Assembly (NCBI GenBank): GCA_037447655.1
Contig: JBBHKE010001934.1
Coordinates: 227,219-291,218, forward strand
From: Zygnema cylindricum
Lineage: Eukaryota; Streptophyta; Zygnematophyceae; Zygnematales; Zygnemataceae
Direction of reading: 5' to 3'
Length of the DNA stretch: 64,000 bases
Shown here: in pieces, positions 45,864 to 57,109 of the stretch
Layout: each line of letters begins with the position of its first letter
Numbering within the stretch: the stretch's first letter is position 1
The notes under the pieces: generated by a model
The model's database searches: none
What the model was told of the DNA's origin: nothing
Seen by the model: only the letters and a program-made list of their open reading frames with translations
Translations under genes and position numbers: made by a program

Positions 45864-46352
45864 CACCGTGAATCGCTATTAGCGTAATAAAATAGATAGC
45901 GTAATGAAACAATTAGCGTACTTTACGGTAAATTGGGTTTTTTAGGGTACACAATGATACTAATTTATCATTAACTCTAATTTGTAAACTTCTTTGTAAA
46001 ATATTTCGGCACATAATATGTCCACACTAAAACATATAGATGTACTAAATTGTTCAAATCGTACGCCGTCGCGTTTTTTTTACATCCGCGTATGCCAGAA
46101 AATATTTACGCAATTACATATTATTATATTTTCTGTACTTTTATATTTAAAAAGGTACGAAATAGTACGGATATGACAGTCCGTACACCACACTATTTAA
46201 AAGGGCACTAAATTACAGTTATGAACCGTATTGAGCGGGGTACCTCAAATAACGTTCAGAAACATTTAGCGTACTTTATTCTATTTGAGAATTTGCCGAA
46301 AAAAAAGAGGTACCCCAATTAGCGTCATGTACGCTAATAGCGATTCGCGGTG
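45864..46352. mobile_element. MITE-1c-like, 489 bp (chain unit 3)
   Basis: CACCGTGAATCGCTATTAG...CTAATAGCGATTCGCGGTG. Shares TA 46353-54 with unit 4. The interior differs from unit 2. Confidence 0.9.
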
Positions 46353-46354
46353 TA

Positions 46355-46939
46355 CACCGCCAATCGTTATTAGCGATTAGAATGATTAGTGTTAAAAATT
46401 AATTAGCGTTATTAACGCTAATTTGAGTTTTTCCATATTTCGAAAAAAAAATTACTCTAACTGATCCATAACGCTGATTTGGGTACAACGGATCTACCAT
46501 CAAGATCTTCACAGTAAAACAGGTAAAAGTACAAAATTTGACAAATCGTACACCGTCGCGTCTTATTACTCTAATTTACTCATAACTCATTTTGGGTTTT
46601 CTCCCGTATAATTAATACGCAATCAATATCATTTAAATAGACTAAAATAGGTACGATCTCATTCTACCTTTTTATTCTGAGCGCAATATTACAAGCGATC
46701 GCGAATATTTTAATCCATATTTCATTATTTCTTACTTTTCTACTTCACAAAGTACCATTTTGTACGGATTAACACGTCTGTACTCCACACTATTCAAAAA
46801 GGTCATAAATGAAAAAATTTATCGCTAATTCACCAATACCTTAATTAACGTAAAAAAAAAATTGTGTTATTGATTATATTTCAGATTTTGAGGTCAAAAT
46901 TTGGGGGTGTCGATATAGCGTTAATAACGATTGGCGATG
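46355..46939. mobile_element. MITE-1c-like, 585 bp (chain unit 4)
   Basis: CACCGCCAATCGTTATTAG...TTAATAACGATTGGCGATG + TA (46940-41). The right-hand interior (gtcaaaatttgggggtgtcg) matches the fragment ending at 7022. Confidence 0.88.
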
Positions 46940-47144
46940 TACTTCATAAGTAAAGATCGATGGTAAACCACCTGAGTATAAGGGAGCCACAAAATTAAGA
47001 GATAATGACTAAAATGAGGAGCAAAATGAACGCAAAAGCACCGTTGAATAGGCACTTAGGCCGAAGTCCATAAGAAGGTTTATGTAAAAAAAGAAAAAAA
47101 AAAAACCATGAACGAGGTTTAAGGTTGGCCCGAGGTTTTTTCGA

Positions 47145-47218
47145 GGTTGGTTGATTTTGGTTGGTTGGTTAGATTGGTTAGCATGTTTGATTTGTGGGTT
47201 GGTCGGTTGGTTGGTTGG
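47145..47218. repeat. GGTT-rich simple repeat
   Basis: ggttggttgg-type DNA. The same repeat resumes at 48391 beyond the solo LTR, so it is the insertion site. Confidence 0.8.
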
Positions 47219-48390
47219 TGTTGAAATGTATGTATTTTCTAGGTCAGTATTGTGTAGAAAATAATGTTTTTCTTTGGGTATTTTTTTAGGTTGATGTAGA
47301 AAAGAAGCGGAGGCAGTCTGCGTCTAACTTCTCTCTCTAACCCCCACACTTGCCGTAGTCACTGAAGGCTAGAGAGGGAGCTAGAGTCATGGCTGCGTAA
47401 GCTGTATAGAGAGAGAGGTAGCAAAATCTGGGTAGATTTACCAAAAGGGACTTGACAGACCCCGAATTTGATCTTGGTACCTACCATCCGTCAAATCGCC
47501 CGTAGTCGTTAGCTTTATCCTATACCCTAGGACCAATGCTGAATTATGTAGGGTACTATAGTTATTTAAATGCATACACGCCAAAAATTCCATTTAACTA
47601 TCAGAACGGAATCATAAAGCATAGAACCTATTGTACTTTATCTACCGTACAAAATGAATGATACAGACATTTATTTCGACGGTCCGTATCAAAAGCCGAA
47701 CTTGATCGACGACCATGGTGCGAGCCGAGATTCCGGAATGGTCGCCTTGGCGGTTTTCGAACGCCGCCACTTCGGACAACACGTGGCAACATCTTACGGG
47801 TTTGTGGAATCTCCGGAGCGCACGATAAATCTGGATGTGACGGATATGGCCATGCCGTACAAAAGCCGTACAGAAAAGTACTCCGGCGCCTGTACTTTTA
47901 TGTATGGTACAATCATATGATTGGTGCCGTACTTCAGTAGTAGAGGGTTTAGAGAGGGGTTTAGAACTTAGAGAAATAAGTAGGTAGCCGCCTCTCTCCC
48001 TGAGTGCTTATGTATTTATAAGCCATCTTTGGCCAACCATAACTATAAACTCAGTTGACCATTTTCAGTGATTCTTTTTGCCGCGGACTCACGCGAGTCC
48101 AGGCTACACACAGGTGTAGTGAGTCAGAGTCTTTGCCTGCCAGAGTGGCGATATTTCTAAGGGAAAGTTAAAGTGGGGGAATGTGTCCAAATACTCATAT
48201 TATAACTTTGCATTCTGTGGGGGAACTGAGCACACAAAAAGTCTTTTTTCACAAGGATGAACTTGTGTTGGGGTTCTGATTGTCAGGGTGGCAGTCATTT
48301 GGGTTTATATCAACTTGGAGTCGGCGCTATCTAGATAAGCTTCTTTGGATTTGCAATTTATGTGGGGGAATGGACCCCATAGAGTTTTAG
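47219..48390 (+). mobile_element. Solo LTR of a Copia related to CopA-D
   Basis: It starts TGTTGAAATG and follows the other LTRs block by block: tctctctaacccccacacttg, the start-like gtcatggctgc, tttgatcttggtacc, agctttatcctat...aggacca, gtgattctttttgc...gactcacg, and attctgtggggg. No internal domain follows. The 3' end is uncertain (the last ~150 bp differ from the other LTRs, and the GGTTGG flanks prevent a clear target duplication). Confidence 0.75.
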
Positions 48391-48429
48391 TTGGTTGGTT
48401 GGTAACTAGGTTGGTTGGTTCGAGGTTAA

Positions 48430-49125
48430 TTTTTGTTTGATGTTGTTTTTTTCTGCTTTGGACGAGGGAATATGGTGTAGACCCTTTAAACCACATATTA
48501 TAATTTGGGTCGTACCCATTAAGCTAAAATCATATATTGGAAACCATCAAATATTTTTACTCGACATTTATATTGTAAAATCTTCATGTGCGTACTATGT
48601 GTTTGCAAACGAAGTACTATGCAATTGCTTACCTAGTCATTGTACCACATAAATCTGTATTTTTTGCACGAAAAACCACGAAGTTGATAGATGGCAAGAG
48701 AGCCTAGCGAAAGAGCTTTTACAAATAGCGTGGTAAAAGCGCGTTACATAATAAATTTCGAATTTTCCATTGCGTTTTCGTGGACTTGCATCCACTTTGT
48801 TCGAAGGTATATATCATGTGCAAAATTTTGAGAATTATAGTGGTGATCTATTGTGACACTTATCTTTATCATCCATGTTTGGCGACTTTGCTATTTCTGT
48901 AAAATATAAGCCACTCAGAAGACATGAGGTGAGTATTCAACTCCAAAACGGATTAGACCGAATGCCTCGGCAAAAAAAATATCCTAGCTAATTGTTACCT
49001 CTTGAACCTTTGGGGAATATTGGTGAAGATTCTTTGTAATGTTGTTTTGTGAATAAAAGAAAAAACTGCAATTAAAAAATATATATGGTACGTTGGAGTA
49101 CGCATACTGGCTTTTACTGAGCAAT
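48430..49125. other. Anonymous AT-rich segment
   Basis: No gene or recognisable repeat. Confidence 0.35.
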
Positions 49126-49129
49126 TATG

Positions 49130-49885
49130 AGGGAGCGGTAAGTGGTGAGTTTCTCAAAGTGGATGGTTTACGTTGAGTCGCTAAGAGTGAATGGTTAGTC
49201 TTGAGTTGGAAAGATTACATGGCTGGTATAAAGTGGCTTGGAGTGAGTACTTCGCAGCTTGAAATGAGTTGTAGAGAGTAAATACCTTGAAGTGAGTGTT
49301 TGGAGTAAGTGGGTACATGTGAGTTACTCAAACTATGACCTTGGCGTTAGTGGCCCGAAATGCTCAAAAACAGTGGCTCGAAGTCGTGTGTGTGTCTTAA
49401 AAAGGAGTGTGTGGGTCGGAGAAGTGGTTAGGATTCATTTGCTTTTTGTAAGTTGCATGTAATGGAAAAACCACCGGAAGTAGTCCGGATTCAATGATTT
49501 GTTCAAGAGGCTCAATATAGGCTTCTTTGAGAATTGGACTTAGAGTGAGTGGCTAAGTGATTTCGAGTGAGTGGGTGGGAATGAGTTGCTTAGAATGATG
49601 GCTTTAGAATGAGTGGTTGGAAGTCAATGGCTCCAAATGAGTGTTTCACAATGAGTGGTTTCGATTTAGTGGATCCAATTCAATAGCTTTAGATGTGCAG
49701 CTCGAAGTAAGTGGCTCGAGGTGAACATCTTAAAGTGAGTGGTTCAAAGTGACTTGCTCCTACTAAGTGGATGGAAGTGATAGGTTTGGAATGAGTAGCT
49801 TGGCATGTGAAAATATGAGTGAGTGACTATGATTTAGTGGCTTCAAGTGAGTGGCTTCAAGTAAGTGGTTCAATTAAGTTCAATC
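49130..49885. repeat. Degenerate 14-bp repeat region
   Basis: Variants of gtggcttcaagtga recur over 750 bp. They are clearest at 49838-49873, where consecutive units are 14 bp apart, and elsewhere are strongly diverged (gagtggctcgaag, gagtggttggaag). Confidence 0.75.
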
Positions 49886-52270
49886 CAGTATTAAGCTATC
49901 TATACTCGAAGTTACACTTCTTATTTGACCAAGATACTTTTGGTCGACCATATCTTTGCATCTAATGGTCTTACTACACGTAAAAATATTGTTGTCTGCT
50001 GCATATATTGTCTTTTAGATGCTTGAAGTAAGGAGGAAATCATATGTTTGGTTTCCATCTTCATCGAGCTTTTATAAGAGACCTTATTATACAAATACTT
50101 TAAGGTCCTTTCATATCACGAGACTCTTCATAAATCCCTCGGTTTTCCCTGATTATGAGGATCTTAAAAAAAAATGACATTCTTTAACTCCACAGACCCT
50201 AAAATTTCTCTTGAAAAGCCATGGTTCGAAGATTTCTCCTAAGTTCTAAAAACTATTGTTACAAGCTCCAACAGTGAGACTCTCGTTGTCTACCCTTCAT
50301 TGAACTTTAGTTCTCGACATCATTGGTCTATTGTAGTCAAAAAATTGTGCCCTTAGTTATGACACTCGAAGATTTGGTTATGACACTCGAAGTTTGTTGG
50401 TTTGACGATATTATAAATATATGCACTTGCATGTTGTATTAGTATATATTGTTTTATAAGGCTCGACAGATGTTGCCAAAATTTTGTGATTCCACAATTT
50501 TATGGTTATCGTACCAAAATGTCAGTATATTATAATTTGATACGTTATTCGTAAATTAGTAGTTAGTCGACATGGACTGTTCTCTACAAGTTTTTATAAA
50601 CGACATTGCTATTTTCCAGCTTTCAATGTCAGTCATTTTGAAAATGTTCGAATTATATTACTATTTTTTTCCGTCTCTTTTTTATTGCTTATTTGTAAAA
50701 ACGACTTTTTGACATATTGTTTTGCTTTAGCTTGTGTTGTAAACCTTTTTGAAGGTACTTAAGGGTTTTAGAAATTTTAAAGGTATTTCAAATTGGAAGG
50801 GTTTGTGGGGCTTTTCAAGGTTTTCTATGGTTTTTGGAGGTTTTGTAAGGCATTCAAAGTTTTCTAGTGTTTTAATGTTTAAGCTCGATGTTTTATTATT
50901 TCCTTTATTTTTTAGTAAGAATAATCTTGTACCTATAAGTTATTTCAAGCAACTGTAGATAAAGCAGTTCCTATGGTTTTTAATTGACCCTAAAATATAA
51001 GTAACAAGAATGGTTTAGCCCAAATACCGCCCATTCTTTTTGAACCACCAATACAATTAAAACCTCAGAACTGGCGATCTCGATTCGATACGCAACACTA
51101 AGTAGCGTGCCTCGCATCGGTATCCAATAATATCGCCTCCCGATACGAGCCGCTACGCGTCACTGTGCACAACACTGTGGAAAAAGTGCTGACCTGGAGT
51201 GCGTTGTGCGTGAAAAACAGTGTTTGAATTTCCGAGTCTAAGGACCTTCACGTCGGACAAAAAAGTACAGCCACTGTATCCAGCAATTCTGTAACAACCA
51301 GTTTAATCCGTACTTTGTGCAACCGAGATTCTGTCGTATCTCTGGAAGTCTTTTGTTGCCACCTTGACATGGATTCGACACCATTTGTCGTTTTATGCCA
51401 AACTTCCAACCCGAAACGGAATACCTGCCGTCTACAATTCCGAAGAGTGACAAAGTACAATCTGTACTTTTCTCTGCGAACCAGGACAGAAATTGCAGAA
51501 TTTAAATATAAACACAAAAAATTGGAGTTGATTATTATTAAAACGATTACGATAACGAGTGGAGAATATTCACCCACGCTGACGACATGAGCTGGCAGGA
51601 TCCACGTCACTAAACCTTTCGTACGATTTACCTTTCCGCACTAAATTAGGTTTAGGGATTAATGCTGACAAGCGTGCCAGATATCTTGTCGTATCTCCAA
51701 ACCTTTATTTGTCGTCTTTCCATAAATCGCTGTTGAAGATTCTGTTGTAGTAGGCTCTGATTTTGGAAGTATGCGCAATTTGTCGTCGACCGTACGGACA
51801 AAAAAAACTGTCCGAATAATCCAAACCACATCAGTTTCTGTCTTTCTGTACCCTAAAAAGGCTAAAACGTCTACCATTATCACGCTGTCAACACCTATTT
51901 GCACACCCTAAGAATCCGGAAAAGTAGCCCGACTTGTCGGTTAAGCCGTCCGTACACATTTATTGAATCCCCTCGTATGTACGAACACCCGAACCTATGG
52001 CTATCCGTACATTACACGTGTCCTCTTACACGACGAATAATCATACGGACGGAAATTCAATTCGGGCGATCACCGGATTTGCGCGGCGGCGAAGTTTCGA
52101 AAATTGACATTCTTCTGACGCGCTCCTATTGGCTGTCAGATCCAGAAATCACGGAATCCTCGATATTTCGCACGTGCGAGATGTCGGTTCGTAAACTTAC
52201 GCTCGATTCGCTTCCCAGACCTGTGGCGCGAGTGGCGGGGGAAACCGGGCGGCAAACTCGCATACGACAA
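49886..52270. other. Intergenic DNA without supported genes
   Basis: It includes T/G-rich 50745-50880 (ggttttagaaattttaaagg-like repeats) and cgatacg-rich 51075-51160. The ORFs at 51248-51904 and 51899-52363 have no domain I recognise. The latter runs into the GA tract, so it is doubtful. Confidence 0.4.
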
Positions 52271-52274
52271 AAAA

Positions 52275-52680
52275 GGGAGCCAAAAAAGGGAGAGGGAAAA
52301 GGAGAGAGAGAAGGAGAGAAAGAACAAAGCAAAAGTGAGAGACGGGAAAAGTTAAATTTTTGAAAGAGAGATAGGGAAAGAGAGAGAGACAGGGAGAGAG
52401 AGACAGGGAGAGAGAGAGAGGGAGAGAGAGAGACACAGAGGGAGAGAGAGAGGGAGAGTTTGAGAAAGAAAGTAGATTGGAGTCATCATTTGAAACAGTT
52501 TGCACGTGAGTTCCTCTCCCTCTCTTCTCTCTCTCCCATATTACTAATCCGTCCTCTCTCTCCTTCATCTCCTATCCCTTCTCTCTCCGCCGTCTCTCTC
52601 ACCTATCGCTCCTTTCTCTCCTCTCTCTCTCCTCTCCTTCCTCTCTTTCTTCTCTTCACTCTCTCTCCCTCTCTCAATTT
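52275..52680. repeat. Polypurine block followed by polypyrimidine block
   Basis: Positions 52275-52460 are (gagaggga)-type on the plus strand. Positions 52505-52675 are (ctctctcc)-type. The two blocks are roughly inverse-complementary, separated by ~45 bp. Confidence 0.85.
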
Positions 52681-54420
52681 TTTTCCATTTTTTGTTTTTA
52701 TAAGTGTTGCGATATTAGTATTATTTTTTTTCTTTTTGTTATTATTTGAAATTAGTACACTCAAGCTAAAAATTGATTCAGAATCAATTCGAATTATTAT
52801 TATTATTTTTTTTGTTTTTCTTTTTCATTTTCTTCTATTTAAGAACTCATTGGAAATTTCTGCTTGTTTTTCCTCTTTTTTTATGAAATTAGTGTGGCTT
52901 TTTTTTTTTTCTGTAGAGTTTCGATTTTTCCCATAAAAATCAAAATGGAAAATTCCACTGTAGTATTAATGTTTGATTATTGTTATTTTTCCGTTTTCGA
53001 CTAATTGTAATGTTGCTATTTTTCTTTTTCCTTTTCTTTTTCTTTATATTTTATAAAAAATAGAGTTTGACAAAAAGTTTTAAATTTTATTATTTTTTTC
53101 CTCTAAAAGGTTTTTTATTATTGCCATTTTTATATTCAATATGTTTTATACTATTTACTAATGTCATTTTCTTTGTTTTTTTTTTTTTTTCTTTTTCTTT
53201 TTCAAATTTTAAGTGTAAAGAAGTAAATTGACATTTTTTTTTAATTTTTTTATGATTTTTTGAATTTTATTTGAGCTGAAATTCGCAATTTGGATGACGA
53301 AACTGACATTATGTTCATTAAATCAATTAGCTATTAATATTTAACGATAATGTTATATTAATATTTATTGAGATTAATTTGTTCCCTAATTTTTAATTTT
53401 ATGTGAGAATAGTAGCAGTAATATAAATTATATTAATAATAATAAAAATGTAATAATTTCGTAGCTGTAGCACTATCAATTATAACTCTATTTGTTATAT
53501 TTATTTTTATTCTATTTTATTATTATTTTTTTTTTTTTTTTAGGAATTAAGAATCCAATAACACAGCTACCCTGTGGTTGCAAAATTAAAAAAAAAAAAA
53601 AAAAAAATAATGGAGGTTTTTTTTTTTGCTTAAGTCAATTATTGTATATTTATCACTTGTTGAAAAATACTAATATCATAAATGCCAAAATACAAAAAGG
53701 TACTAGATAATAAAAATATTAGATAAAAAAATAGGTATTAGATAAAAAAATATACTAAATAAAAAAGGGTACTAAATAAAAAAAGGTTATAAATAAAAAT
53801 GATGGTAAATAAAGAAAGATTCTGATAATAAATTAAAAAAAAGATGCTAACGGTAATAGTAAAATGGAATTTTGGTAATAACAATTGTAATTATAATAAA
53901 ATTGAATACCACAGATATCTTGAAAAATGTAAAAAGAAAACGAAAAGAAGCAATTCCAAATCCATTTCAATTTCAATTTTCAATTTCCCAATTTTTTTTT
54001 TTTTTTTTAAATTTAAGTTTATTTTTTTTTTTTTTTTTTTTTTATTTTTTGTGACACTTTCGACCATAAGTAAGTCGTATTTTATGCATTGCAGTCAAAC
54101 AAAGAGTCAGTAAGTTAGGCGTAATTTATGCATTGTAGTCAAACAAAGAGTCAGAAATGGCGGAAACATGGAAAATGGAGAAAAAAAAAAAACATAAAAA
54201 TGGTGAACTGCTGTTGCTGTTTGGTTTTCTTCTTCTCCATTTTTTTTTCTTCTTCTCAATTTTTTCCTCTTCTCATTTTTTTTCTTCTTCCCATTTTTTT
54301 TTTCCTCTTCTCATTTTCCACTCGTCCTCCTGACTCAGCATCTCACATTTCTCCCTCCCTCTCTTTCTGCAGATAAGACAAAAAAGCCTCTCTTTTTCTT
54401 TCTTCCACTACCAATCCCTG
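52681..54420. other. T-rich low-complexity region upstream of the expansin gene
   Basis: Long T and A homopolymers (53522-53542, 53587-53608, 53993-54009, 54021-54043). A ~40-bp direct duplication (gtaagt...atgcattg(c/t)agtcaaacaaagagtca) lies at 54069-54108 and 54109-54152. The gtaagt at each repeat start and ctgcag|at at 54366-54372 could bound a 5' UTR intron, which is speculative. Confidence 0.45.
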
Positions 54421-54469
54421 CCTTCCACGTGGAGTTCCCAAAAACCCCATAAAGTCCTCCCTTCCTCAT

Positions 54470-54574
54470 CAGCGACTGCCACATCATCAGCACCGACTGC
54501 CACGTCATCAGCACCGACTGCCACGTCATCATCACCGACTGCCACGTCATCATCACCGACTGCCACGTCATCAT
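54470..54574 (+). promoter_or_regulatory. Five 21-bp repeats with ACGT-core elements, expansin promoter
   Basis: The unit CACCGACTGCCACGTCATCA(G/T) starts at 54470 (variant, CACAT), 54491, 54512, 54533 and 54554. Four units carry GCCACGTCA, i.e. TGACGTGGC on the other strand, the C/G-box hybrid bound by plant bZIP factors. A palindromic CCACGTGG lies upstream at 54425 and GCCACGTGTC overlaps the ATG. A TTTAAAA string ends at the ATG. Confidence 0.7.
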
Positions 54575-54602
54575 CATCACCATCATCCCACCCTTTAAAA
54601 AA

Positions 54603-55466
54603 ATGCCACGTGTCACGTCCCATCCCCGTTCTCCCTCCTCTACCTCGCCTCGCGCCCCTTCCCTCCTCTCCCCCAAGGACCCTTCTCCCCTCCTCTCCCT
54701 CCTCCTCCTCCTCTTCTCCCTCTCCCTCCTCTCCTCCCTCCCCTCCCCCTGCCTCGCGAAAAGAAAGCTCTCCAAATGGATCCGCGGCACCGCCACTTAT
54801 TACGGCGACGAATCCGGCGGCGGAACCGGAGGCGGCACGTGCGGGTACGGAAATAATTACCAATTCGGGTACGGAATGATGACGGCAGCAACTTCTTACG
54901 CGTTATGGTTCGACGCCGCGATTTGCGGAGCCTGTTTTGAAGTACAATGCGCCAATCCCACCGGGTGCAAACGGGGTAAATCCGTTGTCGTATCCATAAC
55001 GAATTTATGTCCGGGAGACGGAGGTTCGCCGTGCGCCCGACCGAATAAACATTTAGATTTGGCGCTCCCGGTTTTTACGGCGATCGCGGATAAGGTTTTG
55101 GGACACATGTCGGTTCGGATGCGGCGGGTTCCGTGCGTAAAATCCGGAAATGCCAAAGTGACTTTGTCGGGGAATCCGTGGTTTTTGATGGTCATGTTTA
55201 CTAATTTGGCGGGTAGCGGGGACGTGAAGGCCGTACAAATTCGGGCGTCGGGTACGAAAGCTTGGAGCTGGTTTCGGCGGAACAACGGCGCGACTTGGTC
55301 GATGGATAATTCGGACCCGGGGAAGTTTTTCGGGCGGCAAGTGGATTTTCGAATTAGGGCGGCGTATACGGGCGAAATATTGGTTCTAAAAAGGGCTTTA
55401 CCGCAAAATTGGGGTTTTGGAGGGACGTATGAAACCGGAGGCAATTTCGGTATGAATTGGAATTGA
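54603..55466 (+). CDS. Alpha-expansin-like wall-loosening protein, intronless
   Basis: The protein is 287 residues. A hydrophobic leader (about 30-50) with a probable cleavage after CLA (52) follows an unusually long Pro/Ser-rich N-terminus; there is no later Met before residue 92, so the first ATG is used. Residues about 60-178 form the double-psi beta-barrel domain: TATYYGD, GTCGYGNNY, CGACFEVQC, TNLCPGDGG, HLDLALPVF, RRVPC, with eight Cys. Residues about 185-283 form the C-terminal CBM63-like domain, with TNLAGSGDVKAV and aromatic residues (W221, W223, W232, W270). Expansins loosen cellulose-matrix contacts in the wall without hydrolysis. The GG-C-x-P-x-H-D arrangement and RVPC favour EXPA over EXPB. 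The usual HFD is HLD (150-152), keeping the Asp. Typical EXPA genes have introns, this one none. GC content is high compared with its AT-rich flanks. Confidence 0.93.
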   Translation: MPRVTSHPRSPSSTSPRAPSLLSPKDPSPLLSLLLLLFSLSLLSSLPSPCLAKRKLSKWIRGTATYYGDESGGGTGGGTCGYGNNYQFGYGMMTAATSYALWFDAAICGACFEVQCANPTGCKRGKSVVVSITNLCPGDGGSPCARPNKHLDLALPVFTAIADKVLGHMSVRMRRVPCVKSGNAKVTLSGNPWFLMVMFTNLAGSGDVKAVQIRASGTKAWSWFRRNNGATWSMDNSDPGKFFGRQVDFRIRAAYTGEILVLKRALPQNWGFGGTYETGGNFGMNWN

Positions 55467-55489
55467 TTTGCGCCGTACCACTTTTTTTT

Positions 55490-55536
55490 GGGATTTTTGT
55501 GGGGTTTTTTGGGGGTTTTTTGGGGTTTTGGTGGGG
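55490..55536 (+). other. G-quadruplex-like motif in the expansin 3' UTR
   Basis: Runs of G (55501-04, 55511-15, 55522-25, 55533-36, plus GGG at 55490-92) are separated by 6, 6 and 7 nt of mostly T. It begins 24 bp after the stop, on the sense strand, and so would be in the mRNA. Confidence 0.7.
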
Positions 55537-56560
55537 ATTGTTTCCCATCTAGTTTGGGTTCGAATTTGGGTCAATTTTTGGGGTTATTTAAAAGGGAACT
55601 TTGAGGAAATTTCGAGGGAATGGTAGAGGATTTTGGGTTTTTCTAGGGAAAGTGTGTAGTGGAGTAAAGAAACGGAAATTAGAGTGGATTTTTACTTCAT
55701 AATCGAAGTTTTTGTACTTTATTATTCATCTTCTAGGGTATCTATATTTAGTTGTTCTAGTGGAACTATATAAGTAGATAGGAAAAAGGGGTAAACTAAA
55801 TAGTCCAATGGACAATAACGACAAATGTTTGTCAAAAGAGTCAAACAAGTCGAGCTAGAAGTCTGCAGATGATGACAAAAGTCAACCGTAATGATTACCT
55901 TTGACCGAAAACATTTTGTAGTTTAAAGCTTCCCTTAGTGAGAACAGGTTAAATTAGATGCAAAAGAGCGTAAAAATAGGGTAAAAATAGGGTTAAAATA
56001 GTGTTGAAATAGGGTAAAAATAGGGTATACTACGGTAAAAAGTAGGCCGCGTATAGGGTGCAAATAGGGTTTATTTGCCGATTTTGAGCCTTATACTGAT
56101 TTTTGCTCCACATGGAGCTTCAGATTTTTGCAATTTGTTGACGTGGCGCTTTTTTATTCCTCTAAAAATGTAAGCTAGTTAGATAATATAACTAATAGTT
56201 CCGAAAAAAGTTGCCATTTCTTTTAGGAAAAATACTCTCTCAAAAGAAAGAAGCAATTTAGTCAAAGGAAGTCGAAAGGTCAAATTTAGTCAAGGGAGGT
56301 CAAAGGAAGTCAAATACTAGAAATTGGAATAAGAGGATCCAGAAAGTTGTAATTTTAAAGGAGAAAAAATTGAAAGAAATTCTCCGATTTTTCAATTTTT
56401 TTCAAATGTGGATAATTTGGAAATAGTGTTGAAATTTTGAGTTTGAAATGTTATAATGGAGATAAAATCCCCCCCCCCGATTTTTTTTGAGCTCGTCATA
56501 TGATTTTTTTTATCAACTTCCCTCCCCGACTCTCCCCCTCCTCCCTCTCCCCCCCCTTCG
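55537..56560. other. Downstream region of the expansin gene
   Basis: 3' flank with a gtaaaaatagg-type 11-14 bp repeat at about 55966-56071 and a gtcaaa/ggaagtc-rich patch at 56250-56325. No gene. Confidence 0.5.
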
Positions 56561-56702
56561 CCTCTCCATTTTCTCCTATTCTACTCTAAGTCTCTTCCAT
56601 CCTCAGTATTTTCTCTCCTCACTCTTCCCTTCCTACCCCTTAACCGCGTAACTCTCCATGACCTACCATTACTCCATCTCTGTCCTCCCTCCCCACTTTC
56701 CC

Positions 56703-56879
<177 letters not shown>

Positions 56880-57109
56880 CCTCTCTCCTCCCTCTTCCTC
56901 TCTTCTCCTTTTCCACGTCTCTCCTCCCTTTTTCCCTTCTCCCCGTCTCCTTTTTCCCCTCTCTCCCTCTCCTTTGCCTTCATTTGGTTTTCATCGACTC
57001 CATTTCCCCTCACTCCATCTCTCTCTCTCCCTTCCCAACTTTGTTCTCTTTTTACCACTTTTCTCTTTACTTCCTCTCCCCCCCCCCCCCCTTTTTTTTA
57101 ATTCCCTAT

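Noticed and set aside
47654-47920. 88-codon ORF
   Set aside because: Lies inside the solo LTR; not conserved in the other LTRs.
51899-52363. 154-codon ORF before the GA tract
   Set aside because: No recognisable domain, and the C-terminal third is GA-repeat translation. Not supported as a gene.
54335-54863. Minus-strand ORFs overlapping the expansin promoter and 5' end
   Set aside because: They consist of repeat translation and complement of the expansin coding strand; no domain.
54896-55444. 182-codon ORF antisense to expansin
   Set aside because: Shadow of a GC-rich coding sequence; the sense strand has a clear two-domain expansin.
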